From assembly GCF_963259705.1 (NCBI RefSeq), contig NC_081846.1, positions 58,893,205-58,957,204 on the forward strand: 64,000 nucleotides of DNA. The letters are read 5' to 3'. Origin of the DNA: Myotis daubentonii. Taxonomy: Eukaryota > Chordata > Mammalia > Chiroptera > Vespertilionidae. The notes beneath the pieces are model-generated. The model was not told the DNA's origin and made no database searches. It saw only the letters and a list, made by a program, of their open reading frames with translations. A program made the translations under genes and the position numbers. Positions 49,762 through 58,745 of the stretch are shown in pieces. Positions within the stretch are counted from its first letter, which is position 1. The number at the start of each line of letters is the position of its first letter.

Positions 49762-51141
49762 GACACCTGTGGAAAGTCATGGTGCTAGTAAAGGATGAAG
49801 CCAAAATTTTATCCCAATTCATTCTAAGTTTACAACCTGAGCCCCTAATCACTGTGCTGTACTGCCTAAAACTTGAAGAAACTGTAGTGAGAATTCCAGA
49901 ATTGCTAGCTAGACCCACTCATAAACTAAAAGTATACATACATTTGTAAACAAGAGACCGATATTTAATATTTTCCTCCAGTGAAAAGCAGTCTTCTCTG
50001 GAATGTGAATAGAAACCATAAAGGTTACATTTATAAATCAGGTTTTAAACCAAAACCATACCAGGTGATTCCTGATACATAAGTAAAGTCACATAAAAGA
50101 ACATGAAGAACTGAATAAAAACAACTTGAAGAATGCTGGGAGTGTGAATATATTTGTCAGCGTCCCCTCATTCCAGCTCTCTTTGGGGACAAAGTGCCCA
50201 CAACTGGGCTTCGAGGCTGTGCTCCTGCCCAGGAACTGGACACAGAGGTGTTAAACAGTGAAACAATTTCTAATGAGCCCTAGAGACCTGTAGGAGAACG
50301 TGAGGACTGCGAAAATTACGTTTATAACATAATTTTCCAAATGAAAACTAATTCCCAAAAAAATGCAGATGGTAAGAATGCAAATAAATGTTCATTATGA
50401 AGACTTCATAACTTTTTCCTCTTCCTTGTACTCTTTGTTTATCCATTACCTAAATTGCACTGGGGCATGGTATTTTATCAAAAAGCTTGTGCAAACATTT
50501 TTATACAAGCCCTTAGATATCTAGTGTTCCCCCAAAACTTTGATGTCCTGAAAAATCTAATTATTACTGGTAACTTTAAAAGATCACAGTAATTTATTTT
50601 TGTCACATGTGACTAAAGATTAATGGATACAATCAGGAATAATTTGGTAAAAACATATCAAATGCAGAGAAAGCAAAATTTGTTGTTAAGTGAAGCATCA
50701 AATATAATAAAAGAGCAAATTCCATGAATGAACAGCAACAATGCACAATTCATTAACCAAATGCCCATGACTATTTCACACTTCAGAGGGCCACTGATAT
50801 GATCAGGAATGGTAGTAAAAGGATAAATATAGATTAAGTTCAACATCTCTATACATTTTAATTATAAAGGCTACCTCCAGAGAGCTACCAGCATAAAAAA
50901 AAAGAAATACAAACTAAGGTTCATCCATCACCTTTATAAATCACAATTCCACATATATCAAAAGCACATTAAGTCAATTATTGAAAAAAAAAAAAAAAAG
51001 GCAGTCAATATACCAAGAGATATTAAAAAGTACAGCACTTTCTTGGCTGTTACTAACTGTAAAAATTAAAAGTCTGGTCAACATTCAGACTCTGGAAACC
51101 CTTATCTCTCCAGAATTATCACTATCCACAATCACCTACTC

Positions 51142-51353
51142 CAGTGGTTCTCAACCTTCTGGCCCTTTAAATACAGTTCCTCATGCTGTGACCCAACCAT
51201 AAAATTATTTTCGTTGCTACTTCATAACTGTAATGTTGCTACTGTTGTGAATCATAATGTAAATATCTGATATGCAGGGTGGTTTTAGGCGACCCCTGTG
51301 AAAGGGTCGTTCGACCGCCAAAGGGGTCGCGACCCACAGGTTGAGAACCGCTG
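51142..51353. mobile_element. SPIN-like non-autonomous hAT element
   Basis: The ends cagtggttctcaaccttc and aggttgagaaccgctg are inverted repeats. Flanks acctactc (51134-51141) and acctattc (51354-51361) form an 8-bp duplication with one change. Same family as 1525-1752, with a partly different interior. Confidence 0.9.
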
Positions 51354-51423
51354 ACCTATTCATTAACTGGTTAATGTCCTGACCACTACTGACTGTCCTT
51401 CGCTGCTCAAAGGGAAAAAAGTA

Positions 51424-51545
51424 TTTGTTCAGCAAATATTAATAGATTATAAGCTTCTTGAGGGCAAGGCCACATCTTCTTATTCTGTATTCTCATAGCT
51501 GATTTAGTACTTGGCTCACATCAAAAATAATGTGTATTGTATATA
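51424..51545 (+). mobile_element. L2-like LINE relic
   Basis: The motif ttataagcttcttgagggca, then aaggccacatcttcttattc, follows the L2 3' region. Confidence 0.5.
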
Positions 51546-51553
51546 TGTAAAGA

Positions 51554-51606
51554 CTGCAAGAGGGCACAGGCCGGGCTGAGGGGATCCCCCGCCCCCGAGT
51601 GCACTG
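51554..51606 (+). mobile_element. Helitron fragment
   Basis: The stretch gcaagagggcacaggccggg then ctgaggggatcccc and gagtgcac matches the sequence just inside HeliBat 3' ends, but stops before the hairpin and CTAG. Confidence 0.6.
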
Positions 51607-51609
51607 TTT

Positions 51610-51716
51610 TCAAGTCATTTTCATGACTACACATTTAATCCTCTCAACATCATCGATAGAGGTATTCTTCCTTACTTGAAAGCTGAGGAACCTGAGATAA
51701 ATTAACTAATTTGCCC

Positions 51717-51720
<4 letters not shown>
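51610..51720 (+). mobile_element. MIR relic
   Basis: Motifs acatttaatcctctcaacat, then gctgaggaacctgag, then aactaatttgccccaag follow MIR order. Confidence 0.6.

Positions 51721-51782
<62 letters not shown>
51721..51782. repeat. Compound (TG)20-(AG)11 microsatellite
   Basis: Twenty TG units switch without interruption to eleven AG units. Confidence 0.97.
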
Positions 51783-51783
<1 letters not shown>

Positions 51784-51894
51784 AAGTGACTCCACATTAA
51801 TAACCAGAGGAAAGAAATTATTCTATTGAATATATCTTAAGTAACGGCATTGGTGTTCCATACTAAAATGCCTTTCTTTCCATGTCATGTTTCC

Positions 51895-52100
51895 TTTTTT
51901 TTTAATTGATTTCAGAGAGAAAGGGAGAGGGAGAGATAAAAACATCAATGATGAGAGAGAATCACTGATTGGCTGCCTTCTGCACACCCCCTACTGGGGA
52001 TCAAGCCTGCAACTTGGGCACATGCCCTTGGCCAGAATCAAACCTGGGACCCTTCAGTCCGCAGGCCAAAGCTCTATCCACTGAGTCAAACCGGCTAGGG
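51895..52100 (-). mobile_element. Ves SINE
   Basis: The minus-strand head is ccctagccggtttgactcag. A perfect 10-bp duplication (tcatgtttcc) lies at 51885-51894 and 52101-52110. Confidence 0.93.
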
Positions 52101-52360
52101 TCATGTTTCCATTTTTAATGAACTTTTCTAATATCTTTCCTAATGTTAACTAATAGAGTGACTGAGAGAGAATAGATTAGCAACAGTTAATTCACATACA
52201 CTGGAGTTTCCAAACTGCAGTCCATATTTCACTAGAAGAAATTATTTTAAAAGATACAGGAACAAAAAGAGTTATTTTAATAGAATAATTCACTTTAATA
52301 AATCTTTTCTACTCTTAACTGACATAAATGTGATTTCAGATCATATACAAATATTTCTTA

Positions 52361-52699
52361 CTAGAGGCCCAGTGCATGAAATTCGTGCACTCGGAGGCAG
52401 GGGATCCCCTCAGCCAGGCCTGTGCCCTCTCGCAGTCCAGGAGCCCTCAGGGGATGTGGGGAACGGGCCTAAGCCAGCAGTTGGACATCCTTAGCACTGC
52501 TGTGGAGGCTCCCACCACCATCGTTTGCCAGCCATGATCCCAGCTTGTGGCTGGGCAGTGCTCCCCCTGTGGGAGCACACTGACCGCCAGGGGACACCTC
52601 CTGTGTTGAGAGTCTGCCCCCTGACGGTCAGTGCACGTCATAGCGATGGGTTGTTCTGCCATTCAGTCAATTCGCATATTAGCCTTTTATTATATAGGA
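52361..52699 (-). mobile_element. HeliBat-type Helitron
   Basis: On the minus strand the 3' end is CTAG before T, with the hairpin gtgcatgaaattcgtgcac at 52372-52390. The 5' end is TCCTATATAATAAAAGG at 52683-52699. Confidence 0.92.
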
Positions 52700-53005
52700 G
52701 GATTTCATAGAGATGTATTTACTTTACTATGTATTAAAAAATTATAAGAACATCAGCTCATAAAATCACAGGAATACAAACTTTCCTTTTTAAATTCATT
52801 TCAGTGTCAAACAGTACTAATCAATCTTAAAACTGTGCAACTGCCTACATCAAAAAAATATATGAAGGGGCTTCACAAAGGATGGAAAATTAGTAAATGC
52901 AACAGAAATGTGACAGCCAGCATAGAGGCCGACTGTGTGTGTGTACTGGGGAAGAAAGGTGGAAACTTTCTTTATCTGTGTCACGTCCATCCACACCAGA
53001 CTTAC

Positions 53006-53177
53006 CTCTGGTGACAGCATCTAGTGCACAGCCACACCCTGTCGCTCCTCCTCCAATGACAAGGACATCGAATTCAGGCGTGTTTCTCAAAGTCAGTATC
53101 TGAGCTTCTCGGGAAGGAGGATCCTTGTTCACTGGCTCTGAAATGTTCTCGGCTGCTTTAACATAGGCCAGGCTCAT
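53006..53177 (-). CDS. GPD2: GPD2 internal coding exon (about residues 35-92), FAD-binding signature
   Basis: This 172-nt exon encodes 57 residues plus the first base of a glycine codon. It begins MSLAYVKAAENISEP and contains IGGGATGCGCALDAVTRG, which fits the FAD-dependent glycerol-3-phosphate dehydrogenase signature and holds the dinucleotide-binding glycine loop. GPD2 sits on the outer face of the inner mitochondrial membrane. It oxidises glycerol 3-phosphate to dihydroxyacetone phosphate and passes electrons through FAD to ubiquinone (glycerol phosphate shuttle). The acceptor reads TTTTACATCAG and the donor CAGAG/GTAAGT, phase 1. The exon opens directly with ATG, but in known mammalian GPD2 this is an internal methionine (residue 35 in human). 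The transit-peptide exon must lie upstream, beyond the window edge. The sequence matches my memory of the human protein closely with no gap; no alignment was run. Confidence 0.95.
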
Positions 53178-54364
53178 CTGATGTAAAAGGAGACCATTTT
53201 CAGTTGTTCGTCTGGAATGCTCACTTAATAAATTTTACAACATGCTAAAAGAGAGTTGCAAGGAGATAAGGAATCCCAGAGCTAGACCTCAGTCCACAGG
53301 CCACATGGAGTTATACCACCAACTGTCTTGGGAAGAAAAAAGTCCTTAAAATCTAGGTGTGTTTTTTCCCCATGAGTCACAACTACTGAGCCATAGAACA
53401 CTTGGTTTCAGATTCCACCTCTCAACTACTTGATTTGGTTTCATATACAGACAAGTTTAATTATTCCCCACACCGTACAGCAATTCCCAAACACCTTGTC
53501 TAAGACAATATATAGGGAACATAAGGATATGTTTTTATCCAGTAGCAGCAATTTGGTCAAATAACATTAACAAGTTTTGAGAGGAGGAGGTTTTAAAAAG
53601 AACTTTATGACTTTCTGCAATTTCTTAAAAGTATGTGCTCTTCATTCCTTAATTCCCCTGATGAAAATATATTCTAGAGTTTGAGGGTCTATAAGTTTAA
53701 AAAGAATCTGTTTAACACAAGTTTAAATCATCAGCTAAGGCCAACGGGAATGATATTTTTCAAAGATTGTAGTCAGAGCTTTGCCCATTAAGTGTTTTAC
53801 TATAAAATTACAAATTTTACACATTTAATATACACTGTTTTGATTTTTGAGAGTTCTAACAATAATATAATTAAATCCAGCCGTAGTCCCCCTAAGGAAT
53901 AATGACCTTCTCTCATTAGAATGTAACTTATCATCCTAAATCCAAAATGATACTGGCCTTTAAGAAAAACAAAACAAAAAAATAGCTGTCAGAAGTCAGA
54001 GTCAAAGGCCTAGAAAAATAGGTATCTGTTTTTCCCCCAAAATGCTAACATGAGGTTCATTCACTATAATGAACAATGCTGGCTAGTGTTGCTCTGGGAG
54101 ATCATTACCCACAGATATATCGCTTCTGTATTCTTTTCTTTAGATCACAGCATCTGGACAAGCCATAATGCCGTGTTTTCCCAAAACCACAGGCCACAGC
54201 TTGCTCAAGAAAAAGGTGATCTATGGCTGACCAAGAGATTGTTCTAAGTGATTTTTGTTCATTTAAATAGAGTAAACCAAACTCCTCCTTGTGGTCATAT
54301 TTAATTATAATCAGGCCAATTGGATTTCTATAAAAATAAATCTAGAAGCCATACAGTATGCTGA

Positions 54365-54600
54365 AAGAAATCTAGAGTTGGGTCAGCAGGTCCTAGTTTA
54401 GATCTTAGCACTCTTGTTTACTAGTAATGTGACTTTTGACCCATGATCTCTCTGGTCCTTGGTTTCTTCCCCTGTAGAATGGGATAATGTCCTATGATGT
54501 CTCTCTCTCTTCCTCTCTGAGCTACCCTCCACCTGAATGTACAGTAACATGAAAGTAATTGGTCAACTATAAAGTACCACCACCAAAGAATTGTTGTTTG
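54365..54600 (+). mobile_element. MIR-like relic
   Basis: Motifs tgtttactagtaatgtgact, then cctctctggtccttggtttc-like sequence, then ctgtagaatgggataatgtc follow MIR order. Confidence 0.6.
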
Positions 54601-55136
54601 ATTCCTTAGTGGTATATAAAAGGGAACTTTCAAAACATATTTTACTAAGAATCATAAAAATAAAAGCTTATAATCAGGTACCATAATTTTCAAGCTATTA
54701 ATTCTGGTTCCAAGCCACAAAATCATATTCTCCTTTACTAGTATATAACTTATCCTAATTACCTGCTAAAAACCATTTCCCTGTGTTCACATTTACATAC
54801 ATTTAAGGCAACAAACTAAATAAATGTAACTGCTAGGTGCTGTGGAGACATAAAATAACTTTTAGTCATGGTCTATACCTTCCATCATTTAATGAGCAAA
54901 AATAATTTATACACACACACACAACACTGAGCCATGGCCATTCTGATGAGGGAGTCTTTCATCTGAGGATTTCAAATGGGCCATGAGACTGACAAGTGAC
55001 TAAACTGTCAGTGAGTTTTCACACAGCGAAAGAATTTTCCTGACATTTTCTGTTTAAGTTTTCTAGAAATACTTGAAAGAAAAAAAAAGAAATACTTGAA
55101 AAATAAATTCAAGTTCTAATGCAATATATCTTGATA

Positions 55137-55824
55137 CTAGGGGCCCGGTGCACGAAATTCGTGCACTGGGTGTGTGGGGGGGAGGGGAGTGACCCTCAGC
55201 CCAGCCTGCCCCCTCTCACATACTGGGAGCCCTCAGGCGTTGACCCCCATCACCCTCCAATCGCAGGATCGGCCCCTTGCCCAGGCCTGACGCCTCTGGC
55301 CTAGGCGTCCGGCCCGGGCAGCGGGGACCCGCAGCTGCAGCAGCCCCGCGATCGTGGGCTCCGCTTTAGGCCCAGGCAAGGGACCCCTAGCTCCCGGGAC
55401 TGCCAGCTTCGGCCGTGCCCAGCTCCCATCGCTGGCTCCACCCCTACTTCCTGCTATCACTGGCCAGGGCGGAAAAGGCACCTCATTCTCCGATCATGGC
55501 TGGGGGGCAGGGCAAAGGTGGCCCCAGGGCCGCCTTTGCCCTGCCCCCCAGCTCTTAGCTCCCCCCTGGGTTTCCGATCACTGTCAGTGGCAGGGGGCTT
55601 CTTCCTGCTTTCCCTTTTGCCTCCCTGCATTGTGCCTACATATGCAAATTAACCGCCATCTTGTTGGCAGTTAACTGCCAATCTTAGTTGGCAATTAACT
55701 GCCAATCTTAGTTGGCAGTTAACTGCCAATCTTAGTTGGCAGTTAATTTGCATATAGCCCTGATTAGCCAATGAAAAGGGTAGCTCGTACGCCAATTACC
55801 ATTTTTCTCTTTTATTAGTGTTGA
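55137..55824 (-). mobile_element. Helitron with a different 5' end and palindromic repeats
   Basis: On the minus strand the 3' end is CTAG before T with the hairpin gtgcacgaaattcgtgcac (55148-55166), as in HeliBat. The 5' end is TCAACACTAATAAAAGAG after A, unlike the TCCTATATAATAAAAG of the other copies. The interior holds a GC-rich segment, a strong hairpin (55501-55550) and three and a half 24-bp palindromic units (55664-55746). At 688 bp it is non-autonomous; open frames here are not supported. Confidence 0.85.
55664..55746. repeat. 24-bp tandem repeat with palindromic units
   Basis: Units at 55664, 55688, 55712 and a partial at 55736. Each contains ttggcagttaactgccaa, an 18-bp perfect palindrome; one unit has a single change. 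Confidence 0.95.
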
Positions 55825-56353
55825 TACTTCATTAGAATTTGGTAATGCTAAAAGCCCCATATTTTTCTCTGTTCACAGGTGATAACTATGAATATTAAAC
55901 TCAACTGAACTTCTGCAAGATTACTAGATCTGATTGATGGGTATCTCTCATGCCTTGTGGGTATGTCATTCCATTGACTACACTGATTTTTCTGTCATCA
56001 TCCCCTGCTCATCCTTCTCACCAGCATGCTCTAATTTGTCTCATCTTAACAATCAAAAACATCTTTTAACACATGTTTCTCATAATCAATCTAAAAGTTC
56101 TTAAAAGCCCTGTATGCCCTTGCTTTTTCTACTGCCTCGCATCCTACCCACTCCTCAATTCATTCTAATGTCGATTTTCACATACATACGAGCACCACCA
56201 CCATTACCAGCAAAACTGGCTAATGTCCACGATAGTTCTACTAGTAAATTTTATGAGCACATTCTATCCCTGATTTACTTGTCATCTCAGCACACACATA
56301 ACTGTTCATGCACCTTGCCATCTGGGAGGCAATCTTATGAGTTGAAAATTCTT

Positions 56354-56358
<5 letters not shown>

Positions 56359-56406
<48 letters not shown>
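56359..56406. repeat. (CT)n microsatellite
   Basis: Twenty-three pure CT units outside any recognised SINE. Confidence 0.95.
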
Positions 56407-56410
<4 letters not shown>

Positions 56411-56419
56411 AACAACTCT

Positions 56420-57090
56420 CTCCTACTTTCCTTTGGACATCCCTCTACCTAACATTGAACACTGAGGTTCCTCTTGGATCTGCTCTTGTCACTATTCTCA
56501 GATCACTAAAAACTCTCTTTAGAGAATCTCTTCAACCTCCATACTGTCAGATATCTTTTATACCACACTGATTTCCAATTTTGTTCCCTTATTTCAGAGC
56601 CAGATATCAAACTACCTACTTGGTACCTCCATTTAGACATCTCGCATATATTTCAAAATTGAACTGATGACTTTATCTCCCCATACATTTTTTCCCTGTC
56701 AATGTTCCTCAACTCATGAAGGTACCATTATACATGTAGTTGGGTGTACCACTCTCTCAAGTCCCATATCTGATGAATCACTGAGTTCTACCAACTCCAC
56801 CTCCTAAAAAAATTCTCACATCTAATCACTTAATCTTCACTGCCACCTTTCCAGTCAAGGTGTCTTCCCTTTCCCCTATAGTATAGGGGCCTATACGAAT
56901 ATGATATCCTCCTTCAGATCTTCATACATTTGCTGTGTCTCCTTCCAAGTCATTATCTACACTGCAGCTAAGGTAATAATTTTTAAACCCAACTAACATT
57001 GTTTCCAAGTGTAAAACCTTTCAAAAGTTTCCAACTCAATTTAAGTTAAAGGTAAATATCTTTACTCTAGTTTCCAAGATTCTTCACAGT
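56420..57090 (+). mobile_element. Old LINE-like relic (tentative)
   Basis: A pyrimidine-rich stretch with phrases such as accactctctcaagtccca and cactgcagctaaggtaataa resembles an ancient LINE coding region with many changes. The family is not certain. Confidence 0.35.
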
Positions 57091-57489
57091 CTTTTAGAGT
57101 AGACAATACCAGTGCTGGTGAGGATACAACACAGTTGGAACCCTCTTACATTGCTGGAAGAAACACAAAGTGATACAGCTATTTTGGAAAACAGTTTGGG
57201 AGTTTTGGATACTATAATGGGAAACATACATGTACCATACAACCTAGCAATTCTCCTAGATAATTACTCAAGAGAAATGAAAACCTACATTAATACAAAA
57301 ACCTGTAGGAACATGTTTACAGTGGCTTTATTTATAATTGCCAAAAATCAGGAAAATCTCAAACATCCTTCAACTGACTAAACAAACTGTCATATATCTA
57401 TGCAATGGAGTAATAACCAACAATCTAAAGAACAAACTACTGATAGATACATGATATGAATAAATCTCATATTCATTATGCTAAGTCAT

Positions 57490-57957
57490 ATCACCAAATT
57501 ATGGTTTTCCACCCAAATCTGGCTGCCACCTGCATTTTTTGTTTTAGGTTTGTTTGGGTTTGTTGTTTTTTTTATGTGTTTTTACTGATTTTAGAGAGAG
57601 AAGAAGGGAGAGGGGAAGAGAAAGAAACATCAGTGTGAGAAACATCAATCTGTTGCCTCCCATACACACTCTGATCAAAAGCCTAATCCACAACCTGGGT
57701 ACGTGCCCTGACTGGGAATCAAACCTGCAACCTTTTGGTTCATGGAACGATGTTCAAGGAACTGAGACATTGGCCAGGGCAACTACCACCTGTTTTAATA
57801 AATAAACTTTTATTCAAACACGACCACACACCATCATTCATGTATCAGCCATTACTGCAATAGCAGAACGAGTATCAACAGAGACTATATGGCCTGCAAG
57901 CCTAAAACATTTACCACCTAGCTCTTTACTGAAAAGTTTGCCAATCCCTGTGCCAAG
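57490..57957. mobile_element. Old hAT-like relic split by a SINE
   Basis: The left piece has ccaaatctggctgccacctg and the right piece has cttttattcaaacacgac then aaaagtttgccaatccctg. Together they match a common old eutherian DNA-transposon relic that I cannot name with certainty. Confidence 0.5.
57566..57780 (-). mobile_element. Ves SINE
   Basis: The minus-strand head gccctggccaatgtctcag is at 57780 and the tail at the low end. Inserted in the hAT-like relic at 57490-57957. Confidence 0.88.
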
Positions 57958-58339
57958 CGAAAGAAGCTAGACTCAGAAGTGTATATATGATATGATTCCA
58001 CTTATATGCTGTTCTGTAAAGCAAAAATGTATAGGGTCAGAAAACAGATCACCAGTGATTGCCAGGGTTTGGGTGTTAGGGGCAGGGAAGATTGACTACA
58101 AAAAGGATAAGAGAGAACTTTTAAGGATGATAGAAATGTTCTATATCTTGATTGTGATGGTGGTTATATGGTTTATGTACTTGTCAAAACTCCCAGAAGA
58201 GTATATTATAAAGGGTGAATTTTACTGCATAAAAAATGCACCTCAAATTATACATTAATAAACTTTACTTAAAAAAAATAGGTAAATACATATACTATAG
58301 CCATTCTGTATCAGGCGCTATTATAAAGATTTTTTTTCC

Positions 58340-58517
58340 CTACTCATTTAATCCTCACAATAACCCTATGAGCTAGGCCAGGGGTGGGCAAACTTTTTGA
58401 CTAGAGGGCCCACAGTGGATTCTTAAACTGGACCGGAGGGCCGGAACAAAAGCACGGATGGAGTGTTTGTGTGAACTAATATAAATTCAAAGTAAACATC
58501 ATTACATAAAAGGGTAC

Positions 58518-58570
<53 letters not shown>

Positions 58571-58745
58571 TTTTATTCATTTCCTGCGGGCCGTAGTTTG
58601 CCCACGGCTGAGCTAGGCACTACTTTGGTCTCCATTTCACAGAAGTAACAGAGAAGGTAAGCACTCTATATGGTAGAGCTGGGAATTGAACCCACACAGC
58701 CTGGCAATGAATACTAAGTTTTATATTGCTATACCATACCGACTC
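58340..58745 (+). mobile_element. MIR relic split by a hAT element
   Basis: The left piece is ctcatttaatcctcacaata then accctatgagctaggc. The right piece, from 58611, continues with actactttggtctccatttc then gagctgggaattgaaccca. The hAT element at 58379-58610 sits between them. Confidence 0.75.
58379..58610. mobile_element. Non-autonomous hAT element with long poly-T
   Basis: The ends caggggtgggcaaactt and tagtttgcccacggctg are inverted. A perfect 8-bp duplication, agctaggc, flanks it at 58371-58378 and 58611-58618. Same family as 14511-14733. A 49-base T run lies at 58520-58568. Confidence 0.93.

Larger units (their letters stand above)
39864..53005 (-). other. GPD2: GPD2 intron of 13.1 kb
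   Basis: It lies between the exons at 53006-53177 and 39739-39863. It contains three HeliBat-type Helitrons plus one Helitron fragment, six Ves SINEs, a SPIN-like hAT element, old minus-strand L1 remnants (45850-46260, 47460-47780, 48590-49290), two inverted duplications and several G-rich or GT-rich tracts. Nothing could be assigned in 39864-41600, 43119-44119, 44534-44796, 45048-45360, 46262-46745, 47926-48589, 49291-49540, 49762-51133 and 52111-52360. Open frames of 60-130 codons in this intron have no recognisable family and sit in repeats or GC-rich stretches. Confidence 0.85.
57095..58272 (+). mobile_element. L1 3' region, split by later insertions
   Basis: The first part (57095-57480) contains aaatgaaaacctacattaat and agtggctttatttataattg. 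The second part (57960-58272) contains ttctatatcttgattgtgat and ends with a poly-A. Between them is a hAT-like relic (57490-57957), itself split by a Ves SINE. Confidence 0.75.

Noticed and set aside
53175..53177. ATG at the first codon of exon 53006-53177 as the GPD2 start
   Set aside because: It follows directly after a good acceptor site, and in known mammalian GPD2 this methionine is internal. The transit-peptide exon should lie upstream.
55233..55674. Open frames of 82-106 codons, proline and alanine rich
   Set aside because: They lie in the GC-rich interior of a non-autonomous Helitron and show no domain.
55664..55746. Possible CRISPR-like array
   Set aside because: Units are strictly tandem with no unique spacers, and the sequence is inside a Helitron in a mammalian genome.
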